Shown piece by piece: positions 9,189 to 17,538 of a stretch of DNA of 64,000 bases. The DNA comes from Glaciecola sp965660625. GTDB lineage: Bacteria > Pseudomonadota > Gammaproteobacteria > Enterobacterales > Alteromonadaceae. Position 1 is the stretch's first letter, and each line of letters begins with the position of its first letter. The position numbers were made by a program, and so were the translations under genes. The notes below the pieces were generated by a model. It saw only the letters and a program-made list of their open reading frames with translations, was not told the DNA's origin and did not search any database. The stretch is taken from the NCBI GenBank assembly GCA_965660625.1, contig CBFIAR010000008.1, positions 82,096-146,095 on the forward strand, in the 5' to 3' direction.

Positions 9189-9881
9189 ATGAAAATTAAT
9201 GCCGAATTTTCGAAAACTGCTTGCGCACGCATAACCGAGCAAGACTGGATGCCTTCACCTATGCTTGGTGTCGACAGAAAGCCACTTGATCGTGTGGGCG
9301 ATGAGGTTGCTCGAGCTACTAGTATTGTTAGGTACGCGCCGCAAAGCCATTTCTCCCCTCACACTCATCGCGGTGGTGAGGAGTTTGTTGTGCTGGAAGG
9401 TTTATTTCAAGATGAATACGGCGATTACCCTGTTGGGTCATATGTGCGTAATCCACCTCAATCAACCCATAAACCAAGCTCAGAAACAGGCTGTGTCATT
9501 TTTGTGAAACTGTGGCAATTCCAACCGGATGATCGCAAACATGTGAATATCCTAATGGAAAGCGCAAAAATAAGCTTTGCAAACAATGATGACAATGTAG
9601 TTGAGAGACTGTTGCATGTTGACCAGCATGAACACGTGAAACATGTCACTCTCTCTGCAAATACTCATTGGCAAAGTGATGCGGAAGATGGCAATGAGAT
9701 TCTGGTTCTAGACGGGGCGGTTATTCATAATCAAGAAAGACTCAACAAGCATGACTGGTTACGCATACCCAACGGAGCAGAATTACACCTTCAAGCGGGG
9801 GGCGAAGGTGCGAAAATATGGCTTAAAACAGGGAACTTGCCAGACATTGAAAACCAAATCAGACGGTTAGAGAGCGCATAG
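9189..9881 (+). CDS. ChrR-like double-cupin protein
   Basis: Start chosen at the ATG at 9189, which has GAGGG five bases upstream. This gives 230 residues beginning MKINAEFSKTACAR. The first cupin carries the metal-binding set HFSPHTHRGGEEFVVLEGLFQDE, the pattern of the ChrR anti-sigma-factor cupin. The second half (about residues 140-230) looks like another, weaker cupin (GNEILVLDGAV, then DWLRIPNGAELHL). There is no N-terminal zinc anti-sigma domain, so it is probably a stand-alone metal-binding enzyme or sensor. A perfect hairpin AGAGCGC-ATA-GCGCTCT (9871-9887) overlaps its stop. Confidence 0.78.
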   Translation: MKINAEFSKTACARITEQDWMPSPMLGVDRKPLDRVGDEVARATSIVRYAPQSHFSPHTHRGGEEFVVLEGLFQDEYGDYPVGSYVRNPPQSTHKPSSETGCVIFVKLWQFQPDDRKHVNILMESAKISFANNDDNVVERLLHVDQHEHVKHVTLSANTHWQSDAEDGNEILVLDGAVIHNQERLNKHDWLRIPNGAELHLQAGGEGAKIWLKTGNLPDIENQIRRLESA

Positions 9882-9923
9882 CGCTCTGTCGATAGCAATT
9901 GGATCACATGCTGTTTACCGGGT

Positions 9924-11726
9924 TTACGAAAGTGTTTTTGCTGCGGTTATTAAGCTAATAATCTGCCAACCTGACTTTGGTTTTATGTCATTCGACGTAG
10001 TAAAGAGCCGGAGTTTACCATCGTTATCTATCGCGCACAAAGGCAGGCACCTAGCCTTATACTCCAATTGGTAATCATCATAACTGAAGCTATCGGAAAG
10101 CTTTGTCGTTTTGATAGTCGCACCTTTGGAGGTATACGCAGCAAGTTTTCCGTAAGTCACATCGTCAGCAAATAAACCTAACTTTTGAGAATATGATTCT
10201 GAGACTTGATGGCTAGGGCGTTGCTGAGATTCACCATTACTCAAACCTAAAACCTTACCTTTGCCCATTTGATGTTCGAAATGGTAGCTCACCAAAGGGT
10301 TTAATTGACGATAAGGTGACATGATCAGAACTTTGCCGATTGCGGTTAAATCTAAATTACGTTCTGCGTGTTCCGACATCGGATTACCAAAATATGTTTG
10401 CACACCGTCCATGCGCGCTAACTTAATAGTTTCCCAGTTAGTATCGGCTAAGCATACTGGTATTTTGTGTGTCATCAGTTCTTTGGCAAACATGCGGCTA
10501 AATTGCGCGCCACCAAAAATCAAGTAGCCATTTGGCGCAGGCGCTCTGATACCTAAATATTCTGCTACTTTTGCGCTGCTTAGACTCTGCAATACCACGG
10601 TTGCGATTATGATCAGGAAGACCATCGGCACCAACATCTCCGCTTGCGCATAATCTAGTGCTTCTAACTTCAAAGCAAACAATGCAGACACGGCTGCAGC
10701 GACAATACCGCGCGGTGCTATCCAACTTAAAAGGGCTAACTCACGCCAGTTCAAACCAGTACCAGCGGACGATAAGAACACGCCAATGGGTCTTGCAACG
10801 AACATCACGGCTACAAGCACCAGCGCGGCTCCCCATCCCACATTTAATATGGCGCTTAATTCGATACGAGACGCCAATAGTATAAACAATCCGGATATCA
10901 ACAAAACACTCAAGGTTTCCTTAAATTCCAAAATATCATCAACGTCCACCCCCTTCATATTAGCCATTAACATTCCCATTACTGTGACGGTTAACAATCC
11001 TGATTCATGCGCAATAAGGTTTGAGCCAGCGAATGCGCCTAACATAATGGTTAGCACAGCGGTATTCATAAGATAGTGTGGGATCCAATGATGGCGCAGC
11101 GCTAAACCTAAGAAATACCCTACAGCAATACCAACACCAAAACCGATAGAGACGGTTAAGCCGAAAGCATAAAGAGTATGGATGAAAGCGTCTTGGGTAG
11201 ATACAATGTACTCAAATACTAATACGGCTAACAGCGCTCCAATTGGGTCTATGATAATTCCTTCCCAACGTAATATATTGGAAATTTTGTTACTTGGCCT
11301 AACTGTTCTGAGCATTGGCACAATGACGGTAGGACCGGTAACTGTGACTATCGCCCCCAATAAAAATGCCATTTGCCATGACATACCCAAGGCAAAGTGA
11401 GCAGCCGGCGCAACCACAACAAAGGTAACCAAAGTACCAACTGTACAAAGATTTCGAACCATCGAACCGTGACCGCTGAGGTCTTGCAGGCGCAACGTTA
11501 GCGCGCCTTCGAATAATATGATGGCAACGCAGAGTGACACCACCGGAAAAAGCAGGTCGCCGAACAGCGCATCAGCATTTACTATGCCGGTGACAGGCCC
11601 AGCAACAATACCCACAATAAGCAGAGGCAATATTGCAGGAACACGAACTTTATAAGCAAAATATTGGCAGGCGATCGACAGCAAGCCAACCAATACGAGA
11701 GGGATTATTAAGTCGTCCAATGACAA
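9924..11726 (-). CDS. CPA1-family Na+(K+)/H+ antiporter with cytoplasmic tail
   Basis: A 600-residue protein. About 12-13 membrane helices fill residues 1-395, with VRVPAILPLLIVGIVAGP, LFEGALTLRL and the ion-binding region GPTVIVPMLRTVRPSNKISNILRWEGIIIDPIGALL, where the conserved Asp of the ND/ID motif is visible. After residue 400 a soluble TrkA-N-like nucleotide-binding region follows (YLIFGGAQFSRMFAKELM, then PVCLADTNWETIKLAR), with a further small domain to the end. Members exchange Na+ or K+ for protons at the inner membrane, and the tail probably senses nucleotide. It is a single gene with no clear partner. Confidence 0.88.
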   Translation of the reverse strand: MSLDDLIIPLVLVGLLSIACQYFAYKVRVPAILPLLIVGIVAGPVTGIVNADALFGDLLFPVVSLCVAIILFEGALTLRLQDLSGHGSMVRNLCTVGTLVTFVVVAPAAHFALGMSWQMAFLLGAIVTVTGPTVIVPMLRTVRPSNKISNILRWEGIIIDPIGALLAVLVFEYIVSTQDAFIHTLYAFGLTVSIGFGVGIAVGYFLGLALRHHWIPHYLMNTAVLTIMLGAFAGSNLIAHESGLLTVTVMGMLMANMKGVDVDDILEFKETLSVLLISGLFILLASRIELSAILNVGWGAALVLVAVMFVARPIGVFLSSAGTGLNWRELALLSWIAPRGIVAAAVSALFALKLEALDYAQAEMLVPMVFLIIIATVVLQSLSSAKVAEYLGIRAPAPNGYLIFGGAQFSRMFAKELMTHKIPVCLADTNWETIKLARMDGVQTYFGNPMSEHAERNLDLTAIGKVLIMSPYRQLNPLVSYHFEHQMGKGKVLGLSNGESQQRPSHQVSESYSQKLGLFADDVTYGKLAAYTSKGATIKTTKLSDSFSYDDYQLEYKARCLPLCAIDNDGKLRLFTTSNDIKPKSGWQIISLITAAKTLS

Positions 11727-11789
11727 TCCTGTTTGTTTGTCAATATAATAAGGTCTTTATAACTCAAAGTGACTGCATAGTCTTGATTT

Positions 11790-12218
11790 TTAGAGTTTCT
11801 GTACGCACTGCATGATCCATTGTTTTAACTGTGATTCGCTCATTCCACCCGACACTCTGTTAATTTCTTTATTTTTATGGAAGAAAACTAAGGTTGGAAT
11901 GGAGCGAATGACGGCATCGGCTGAGACAACTGGCGCATGCTCAGTATTCACTTTTGCGAATAAAATACCGTCGGATTCTTTAGCAACATTCTCATATGCT
12001 GGCGCCATGGCTTTACATGGACCACACCAACTCGCCCAGAAATCGACAATAACGGGCATATGGTTATTTTCAACGTAGCGATAAAAATTACTATCATTCA
12101 AGTCCACCGGTTTGCCGCTATAAATGGCTTTACCGCATTTCCCGCACTTGGCTCCAACGTGCGTTTTGCTTTCTGGAATACGATTCGTTGATGAACAATG
12201 CTCACAAACAATATGCAT
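11790..12218 (-). CDS. trxC: thioredoxin 2
   Basis: A 142-residue protein. The N-terminal zinc ribbon has two CxxC pairs (CEHC and CGKC, the second near residues 25-28), and a thioredoxin fold follows with active site FWASWCGPCKAMAP and the cis-proline RSIPTLVFF. This arrangement is diagnostic of TrxC, a cytoplasmic disulfide reductase used in oxidative stress. It is divergent from the glutathione transferase gene across a 115-base spacer with nested inverted repeats, which suggests shared redox-responsive control, though this is inference. Confidence 0.94.
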   Translation of the reverse strand: MHIVCEHCSSTNRIPESKTHVGAKCGKCGKAIYSGKPVDLNDSNFYRYVENNHMPVIVDFWASWCGPCKAMAPAYENVAKESDGILFAKVNTEHAPVVSADAVIRSIPTLVFFHKNKEINRVSGGMSESQLKQWIMQCVQKL

Positions 12219-12240
12219 AAAATTTCCTTAAGTTAAAAAA

Positions 12241-12309
12241 AATGATACTTCTCCATAAGAATTTTAATGTTGCAAATATAACGATATAAAGCAACAGTAT
12301 AGTATCATT
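12241..12309. repeat. nested inverted repeats in the trxC/GST divergent promoter
   Basis: AATGATACT (12241-12249) and AGTATCATT (12301-12309) are perfect complements. Inside them TGTTGC and GCAACA flank an AT-rich 17-base centre. The double palindrome fills most of the space between the two divergent genes and may be a pair of operator half-sites or a cruciform. No known consensus is recognised. Confidence 0.5.
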
Positions 12310-12333
12310 CAAAATAATAAGTAGGATAACACC

Positions 12334-13005
12334 ATGCTGAAATTATACGGATTTGACGTAAGTAACTATTATAATATGATCAAGCTAGCGATGGCGATAA
12401 AAGGCATTGAATACGAAGCAGTCATCACGTATCCGAATCAGACACCAGAATATCTCGCAATTTGCCCAACCGGCAAAGTACCCGCCCTAGCAACAGATGA
12501 TGGGGTACTTATTGAGACCAACGTTATCCTTGAGTATTTAGACGAAGTGTCTCCTGATCTCCCGCTAATTTCAGGCTCTGCTTACGAGCGCGCCAGAATA
12601 AGGGAGTTAATGAAGATGATTGAACTTTATATAGAGCTACCTGCAAGGCGCTGCCATACCGAGGCTTTCTGGGGAGTTCCTGTGCACGAAGAAACCAAGA
12701 AAGAAGTGAAGCGCGCACTCCTCAACGGTATCCAGGCCCTTTCTCGTGCAGCCTCTTTTTCGCCTTACATTGCAGGTGATAAAATGACGGCAGCCGATAT
12801 ATTTTTCATGTACTCAGTAAGCTTGGCGTCTGCGGTTGCCAAGAAACTATTCAATATTGACTTGTTAGCCGAAGCACCCGGTGCAAAAGAACTTTTTGCA
12901 ACGCTAAACGCAATGCCAGAAGCGAAAGCCATCGCGAAGGAACAAGCCGCTGCGCAACCTGCTTTTCAGGCATACTTAGCAAAAGCGTTTGCTAAAAAAC
13001 CATAG
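12334..13005 (+). CDS. glutathione S-transferase family protein
   Basis: A 223-residue soluble protein. The N-terminal thioredoxin-like domain (KLYGFDVSNYYNMIKLAM, then CPTGKVPALATDDGVLIETNVILEYLDE) has the cis-Pro and the E-T/S glutathione-binding pair. It is followed by an all-helical C-terminal domain including the N-capping region AGDKMTAADIFFMY. It likely conjugates or reduces substrates with glutathione. The start is supported by TAGGATAACACC before the ATG. The 3' end overlaps by 30 bases a possible opposite-strand gene. Confidence 0.88.
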   Translation: MLKLYGFDVSNYYNMIKLAMAIKGIEYEAVITYPNQTPEYLAICPTGKVPALATDDGVLIETNVILEYLDEVSPDLPLISGSAYERARIRELMKMIELYIELPARRCHTEAFWGVPVHEETKKEVKRALLNGIQALSRAASFSPYIAGDKMTAADIFFMYSVSLASAVAKKLFNIDLLAEAPGAKELFATLNAMPEAKAIAKEQAAAQPAFQAYLAKAFAKKP

Positions 13006-13200
13006 ACATACAATCTCAAGTTCAACGTCAATATCATAATTGAACACTTCAACGCGGGCGCAATACTGCTCAATAACAATAACTTCAGAAAATTGATCAT
13101 CAGCTCTTTTCAATAGCGCTAACGTTTCGCCATAGGCAAAAAGCAAGGTAAGGGTTTCAGTGGCGGCTTTACCAAAAATAGAAATGAATTTGGTAGCCAT
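12976..13200 (-). CDS. hypothetical protein (74 aa)
   Basis: A short ORF in the 225-base gap between the glutathione transferase and the EamA transporter, ending inside the 3' end of the former. The translation (MATKFISIFGKAATETLTLL, then SEVIVIEQYCARVEVFNYDIDVELEI) has a helix followed by beta-rich alternating residues, which looks protein-like. It lacks a clear ribosome-binding site and matches no family I recognise, so it could be spurious. Confidence 0.35.
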   Translation of the reverse strand: MATKFISIFGKAATETLTLLFAYGETLALLKRADDQFSEVIVIEQYCARVEVFNYDIDVELEIVCLWFFSKRFC

Positions 13201-13229
13201 ACTTTTTAAGTAGCATTTGTTGTGGTCAA

Positions 13230-14153
13230 TTATACCAATGCCAACGCCTTCGTCGTTGATGGTCTGTTACTTATCTGTAACAGTAAACAAACCATGATCA
13301 ATCCAATACCTAACCAGCCAATAGCGCTGAAGCGTTCCCCTACAATCAACACCGCCATTATTGTGGCAACCGCCGGTTCTAATAAAGTGATGAGTGTTGC
13401 CTGACTCGCTTCAACATAGTTGAGTCCATAACCAAACAAGACATACCCAAAAAACATTGGCACAATCGCCATATAAATAACAACCAATGAGTTACCGGTA
13501 GAAATGAATAGATTATCACCTGTGAAGAGAAGTGAAGGTAACAATAGAAAGGCAGCCAAAGCAAACATACTAGACATAGCTGATTTTGAATTAATACCAA
13601 CATCTATCATACATTTAGCCGCCCACGAATATAAAGCGTAGGTTAACCCAGCAACTAAGCCAAGTAGCATGCCCAGATAATGACTAAGTAATTGCGTGTC
13701 GTAACCTGTGTTATTTACTTTACCCATAGCTAACATCACAATCCCGATGACACCGACTGCAAAACTGAGCAACCATCGTTTAGAAACCGATTTTTTGCTG
13801 ATGAGACACTCTAACATCACTGTGAAAAAGGGTGCGCTGGCAATTGACAATACCGTACCAATAGCCACACCAGAAAGACGCATTGAAGTGTAAAAAGCCA
13901 AGGGATAAATCGCCACGGACAAACCGCCAACAAGCAATAATTTATAAGAACCTAGTAGCCTCGCTGAATCAGTAACTAACTCTCTGAATGCGCTTAGCAC
14001 AAGTAATGAACCGCCAACACCCATAGCAAATGCACCCGTTGCTAATGGACTGACGTTTGGCGTAAAACTCGCGGCAGTGCCTGTTGTTCCCCATAAAAAA
14101 CTGGCGATGATTATGGCTAAGCCCCCCCGAAAAATATGGTTTTGATGGTGCAT
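13230..14153 (-). CDS. EamA/DMT-family transporter
   Basis: A 307-residue protein with ten predicted membrane helices in two EamA repeats. The first begins FRGGLAIIIASFLWGTTGTAASF and the second GLVAGLTYALYSWAAK. The second repeat ends with VEASQATLITLLEPAVATIMAVLIVGERFSAIGWLGIGLIM, the classic DMT closing motif. These inner-membrane carriers export metabolites or amino acids. The substrate is unknown and there is no operon partner. Confidence 0.88.
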   Translation of the reverse strand: MHHQNHIFRGGLAIIIASFLWGTTGTAASFTPNVSPLATGAFAMGVGGSLLVLSAFRELVTDSARLLGSYKLLLVGGLSVAIYPLAFYTSMRLSGVAIGTVLSIASAPFFTVMLECLISKKSVSKRWLLSFAVGVIGIVMLAMGKVNNTGYDTQLLSHYLGMLLGLVAGLTYALYSWAAKCMIDVGINSKSAMSSMFALAAFLLLPSLLFTGDNLFISTGNSLVVIYMAIVPMFFGYVLFGYGLNYVEASQATLITLLEPAVATIMAVLIVGERFSAIGWLGIGLIMVCLLLQISNRPSTTKALALV

Positions 14154-14332
14154 GTGTTTCCCTATAGGTGGTTTAAATAACTCGAAATGCGCCGACTGCA
14201 GCTAGAAAGGTAGTCAAATCTAGTATTGATGACCCCAAGAAGGCCCAACATCACTAATGGATGATTGTCAACGTGTCCTTTTAGCATGCGGCCACGGAAG
14301 TGAATGCCCTCTGGGGTGACTCATTGTAAAAA

Positions 14333-14776
14333 TTAGCAGATAGCGGCGGTCATTTGCTGCACAAAGTCGATGTACGCATTAGCATCTTCAGGAGCACCTT
14401 TTAGCTTTAAATGATCGGCATAAGCAAGTCTGGCGCTCATTGCTAACCAAAATACAGCGCTAATCAAACCAACAAAACGCCACAAGTTTGTCTTTGCCCA
14501 CTTAAGTGCAAATGTCACTGACAACACATATAACACAAATCCACCCAGCTTAGATGAAGCCCAACCATTCACAAATGGATAAAGATTAAGGGGATTAGCT
14601 ATAACCATGTATGCCGCAGTCACAATGAACAAAGTATATAAAATGTGCGGTCCTATTTTTAAGATCTTATTATTTACTGATTCTGATTTTTTCATCGTCA
14701 ACACAAAGCTAATGAGGAAAAAAACAAAAGTTAGCAAAATTATGGTGAGATGAGTGTGCTTTATTATCGTGTACAT
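14333..14776 (-). CDS. SirB2-family membrane protein
   Basis: A 147-residue protein with four or five hydrophobic helices. It begins MYTIIKHTHLTIILLTFVFF and has the SirB2-type core KILKIGPHILYTLFIVTAAYM, FVNGWASSKLGGFVLYV and a C-terminal helix ending LAYADHLKLKG. The family was named for invasion gene expression in enterics, but its biochemical role is not established and the protein is common in free-living marine bacteria. It is a single gene. Confidence 0.8.
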   Translation of the reverse strand: MYTIIKHTHLTIILLTFVFFLISFVLTMKKSESVNNKILKIGPHILYTLFIVTAAYMVIANPLNLYPFVNGWASSKLGGFVLYVLSVTFALKWAKTNLWRFVGLISAVFWLAMSARLAYADHLKLKGAPEDANAYIDFVQQMTAAIC

Positions 14777-14850
14777 GGCATTCTTTCCTTGGCGTGTTTA
14801 TTCTTGTTATTGACTACTCAAATGCAATCCAACACATATTATTAGCATCC

Positions 14851-14889
14851 ACCCCGAAATAATAGGGGTCAGAGTTAATTAAATTCTCA
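14851..14889. repeat. AGGGGTCAGAGTTAATTAAATTCT motif region, possible RAYT/REP-element remnant
   Basis: ACCCC (14851-14855) and GGGGT (14865-14869) form a short stem, followed by CAGAGTTAATTAAATTCT. From memory, AGGGGTCAGAGT-type sequence recurs at the ends of REP-associated tyrosine transposase genes in gammaproteobacteria. No transposase is present here, so this would be only a leftover end. The rest of 14777-15021 holds no gene that I can support. Confidence 0.3.
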
Positions 14890-15021
14890 GAGGAAAGCCG
14901 GCACTGCGCTTGTAACAGGTGCTATTAGAACTAAAATTGGTTCTTTTTCGAACAATACATTTCGCCTTTGCGCAAGCGCGCAATTTTAGGATTGCTTTAG
15001 TTCTTCATACTATGTATTTTA

Positions 15022-15080
15022 AGCTTGGGACACGAAAAGCAAACCACGTTCCTTGTATTTTGCTCAATTTGTCCCAAGCT
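15022..15080 (+). promoter_or_regulatory. long hairpin in the hpf leader
   Basis: AGCTTGGGACA (15022-15032) pairs perfectly with TGTCCCAAGCT (15070-15080). Inside the loop, AGCAAA (15038-15043) pairs with TTTGCT (15059-15064), giving a two-tier stem. It ends 44 bases before the hpf ATG and no U-tract follows, so it is not an ordinary intrinsic terminator. It may control hpf mRNA stability or translation. Confidence 0.55.
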
Positions 15081-15124
15081 ATATACGAAGCGTATCAAAC
15101 GTAACAAAGCAAAAAGGAAAACCT

Positions 15125-15481
15125 ATGAAAATAAATGTTTCAGGTCACCACTGCGATATCTCGGAATCAATCAAAGAGGATATCGAGCAAAAATTCGAAA
15201 AAATAGCGAACCATTTTCCTACTCTAATCGCCCTAGATATTTTTGTGACAAAGGAGCACGGTGAATACAGTGTCGAACTAGCGACCAAATATGAAGGTAC
15301 CAGTATAGCTGTCAAAGGCAAAGATGACGTAATGTATCCAGCGATTTTTCAAGCTCGCAAAAAATTAGATGCAGCTCTTACACATCGCAAAGGTCAATTG
15401 AAGAGTGACCTTCACGAAAAGCCTACGGTAACAACACCAGAAATAGCTCATGAAATTATTCAAGAAATGGATTTAAAATAG
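15125..15481 (+). CDS. hpf: ribosome hibernation promoting factor, short form
   Basis: Start set at 15125, after AAAGGAAAACCT. This gives 118 residues beginning MKINVSGHHCDISESIKEDI, the beta-alpha fold of the HPF/YfiA (sigma-54 modulation) family, followed by FPTLIALDIFVTK and MYPAIFQARKKLDAALTHRKG. The C-terminal dimerisation domain of the long form is absent. The protein binds the 30S subunit in starvation and helps make inactive 100S ribosomes. In many gammaproteobacteria hpf lies beside rpoN; here it stands alone with a structured leader, suggesting separate control. Confidence 0.92.
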   Translation: MKINVSGHHCDISESIKEDIEQKFEKIANHFPTLIALDIFVTKEHGEYSVELATKYEGTSIAVKGKDDVMYPAIFQARKKLDAALTHRKGQLKSDLHEKPTVTTPEIAHEIIQEMDLK

Positions 15482-15511
15482 TTTCTTCGGTAACCCTTTT
15501 ATAAAAAATAA

Positions 15512-15557
15512 GATACGCAGTGTTTTGTAGATTAAGGTAATCACGTAACTGCGTATC
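15512..15557. repeat. inverted repeat after hpf
   Basis: GATACGCAGT (15512-15521) and ACTGCGTATC (15548-15557) are perfect complements with a 26-base spacer. The repeat lies between hpf and the Gss remnant and its right arm enters the start of the remnant's open frame. There is no T-run, so a terminator role is doubtful; it could mark the edge of a deletion or a small element. Confidence 0.45.
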
Positions 15558-15915
15558 ACCCCTCACTCATTCAACGCCCTTCGGTACCTTACTCGGTGTC
15601 GCTGAAGGAGGTGTTTGCTCTTATTCAAGTGACTATGAAACTGCAAAAGAGACCGAATACCCCAATCGCTCGGCTTATCGAAGCTATTACGATGGTATGT
15701 GTAAGGGCTACAAATGGCAATGCGTCGAATTTGCGAGTTGCGGGCTGTTTTATCAACAGCTTTGGCCTCTGCCAAAAGTAGGAAAATACTGCGTTCAGAT
15801 ATGTACTTTTACAGTGGCTGGAAATTACTCTGGCAGCGGCGTGCGCGTCGACCCAACAATGATTATTGGAAAAGGTAGCGACTGCATGGCACTGAGGGTG
15901 CAAGATGATGATTGA
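15541..15915 (+). pseudogene. remnant of glutathionylspermidine amidase (Gss CHAP domain)
   Basis: An uninterrupted frame without any ATG, GTG or TTG in its first 52 codons. From 15577 it reads PFGTLLGVAEGGVCSYSSDY, then NRSAYRSYYDGM and GYKWQCVEFA. That is the start of the amidase domain of glutathionylspermidine synthetase/amidase, including the catalytic Cys in WQCVEFA. After about residue 74 the match is lost and the frame stops at 15913-15915. A full amidase domain needs about 200 residues with a downstream catalytic His, absent here. The start codon, the rest of the domain and the synthetase half are gone, so this is a decayed gene. Confidence 0.75.
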
Positions 15916-16062
15916 AATTAGAGACAATGTAACAGAAACGTAGTGTTAAAACACGATTCATCAAATTTTACATAATCACCATAGTAAATATCGACGAATA
16001 GTTTACTATAGATTCAATTTTGAACGTATCGTAATGTCATCCCAACACGAAGGAGTAAGTGC

Positions 16063-17004
16063 ATGGACATATTGTTTGATTATATCTTAACCGTAGAAGT
16101 AGCGATCATTGTTTTAGTATTGGTGTTTTTGAGAAGCAGTATTAAATTTGTGCCTCAAAACAGAGCATTTGTAATTGAGCGATTTGGTAAATTTCAATCG
16201 ACCAAAGAAGCCGGCCTCAACTTCATTTTACCTTTTATAGACCGTATTTCAGCAGACCGTTCATTGAAAGAACAAGCGGTTGATGTTCAAGAACAAAGCG
16301 CTATTACCAAAGATAATATTTCGTTAATGGTAGATGGTGTTCTTTATTTTCGTGTGATGGACCCTTACAAGGCAACCTATGGCGTTGAAGATTATGTCTT
16401 TGCGGTAACACAGTTAGCGCAAACTACCATGCGTTCCGAATTGGGTAAAATGGAGCTAGATAAGACCTTCGAAGAACGAGATATATTGAACTTAAATATC
16501 GTAACGGCAATTAACCAGGCAGCAGGTCCTTGGGGAATTCAGGTAATGCGATATGAAATTAAAGACATTATTCCGCCGGGCTCCATCATGGAAGCAATGG
16601 AAGCGCAAATGAAAGCCGAACGGGTAAAACGTGCGCAAATTTTAGAGTCTGAAGGTGATAGACAAGCTGCGATTAACCGCGCAGAAGGTGAAAAAGCGTC
16701 AGTAGTACTGGCCGCTGAAGGTGACAAATCAGAACAAATATTGCGAGCGCAAGGTGAAGCATCCGCAATTGTGGCGGTAGCAGAAGCACAAGCCGAGGCG
16801 CTGAAAAAAGTAGGTGAAGCAGCGAACACTGAGGCCGGTCAGAAAGCCATCCAACTTGATCTGGCGACACGAGCCATTGAAGCTAAGAAAGCAATAGCCA
16901 AAGAGTCGAGTGTTATTCTATTACCTGACTCCAGCACAGAGGCAGCCTCAGTAGTGGCGCAAGCGACCAGCATTATTAACGCTTTGAGTAAAAAAGGAGT
17001 CTAG
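16063..17004 (+). CDS. qmcA: SPFH/Band 7 membrane protein, QmcA-type stomatin
   Basis: A 313-residue protein. It has an N-terminal membrane helix (residues 5-25) and the SPFH domain starting FVPQNRAFVIERFGKFQST, with GLNFILPFIDR and the stomatin signature MRSELGKMELDKTFEERD. A long Ala/Glu/Lys-rich coiled coil then runs through RVKRAQILESEGDRQAAINR and the following 50 residues. Such proteins form large cages in the inner membrane and organise proteases and other partners. It is followed at once by its usual NfeD partner. Confidence 0.92.
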   Translation: MDILFDYILTVEVAIIVLVLVFLRSSIKFVPQNRAFVIERFGKFQSTKEAGLNFILPFIDRISADRSLKEQAVDVQEQSAITKDNISLMVDGVLYFRVMDPYKATYGVEDYVFAVTQLAQTTMRSELGKMELDKTFEERDILNLNIVTAINQAAGPWGIQVMRYEIKDIIPPGSIMEAMEAQMKAERVKRAQILESEGDRQAAINRAEGEKASVVLAAEGDKSEQILRAQGEASAIVAVAEAQAEALKKVGEAANTEAGQKAIQLDLATRAIEAKKAIAKESSVILLPDSSTEAASVVAQATSIINALSKKGV

Positions 17005-17005
17005 T

Positions 17006-17473
17006 ATGGAATGGGCTGCCAGCAACTTAATTGAAACGATCCTGATTATCGGGATCGTACTTTTGATCGTTGAAATTGTAGTGTTAGGTTTTAGCACATT
17101 TTTCTTATTCTTTACTGGCCTAGCAGCTCTCGCAACAGCTTTAATAATGTGGGTTGGTCTGATTCCGGAAACCCTGCATTGGACACTCGTATCAGTTTCC
17201 TTTTTCACCGTAATGCTTGCTGCTTTACTATGGAAACGGCTTTCAAAGTTGCAAAATAAAGTAGACCATAAACGCGCCGATTCTGACTTAATTGGACATA
17301 CCTTCGTACTAAGCGAAAACGTAGAGGCTGCTTTGCCAATGAAAGACAAGCCTCAGTATCAGTATTCTGGTATCAATTGGCACTTGAATGCCCATGAGGA
17401 CTTGGCAAAAGGCACTTTAGTAGAAGTGGTGCAAGCTGATGTGGGTTCTTTGATGATTCAAGCAAAAAAATAG
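17006..17473 (+). CDS. NfeD-family membrane protein (YbbJ-like)
   Basis: A 155-residue protein with three N-terminal hydrophobic helices (about residues 10-75) and a C-terminal soluble OB-like domain (DLIGHTFVLSENVEAALPM, then GINWHLNAHEDLAKGTLVEVVQADVGSLMIQAKK). That is the layout of short NfeD proteins. It starts one base after the qmcA stop, the near-universal stomatin/NfeD operon, and the two probably form a membrane complex. It is convergent with acr3. Confidence 0.9.
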   Translation: MEWAASNLIETILIIGIVLLIVEIVVLGFSTFFLFFTGLAALATALIMWVGLIPETLHWTLVSVSFFTVMLAALLWKRLSKLQNKVDHKRADSDLIGHTFVLSENVEAALPMKDKPQYQYSGINWHLNAHEDLAKGTLVEVVQADVGSLMIQAKK

Positions 17474-17538
17474 TCGCTGGGTTTAGCTTGAATACATGCA
17501 GCGCTTCGACTGCATTAGTGGCCCCTAGGACCAAGCGC

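Noticed and set aside
10498..11400. Several plus- and minus-strand ORFs inside the antiporter gene
   Set aside because: All overlap a well-conserved membrane protein and have no recognisable domain.
14154..14332. Minus-strand frame reading GIHFRGRMLKGHVDNHPL upstream of the EamA gene
   Set aside because: It looks somewhat protein-like but has a stop immediately before it, no start codon and no family that I could name.
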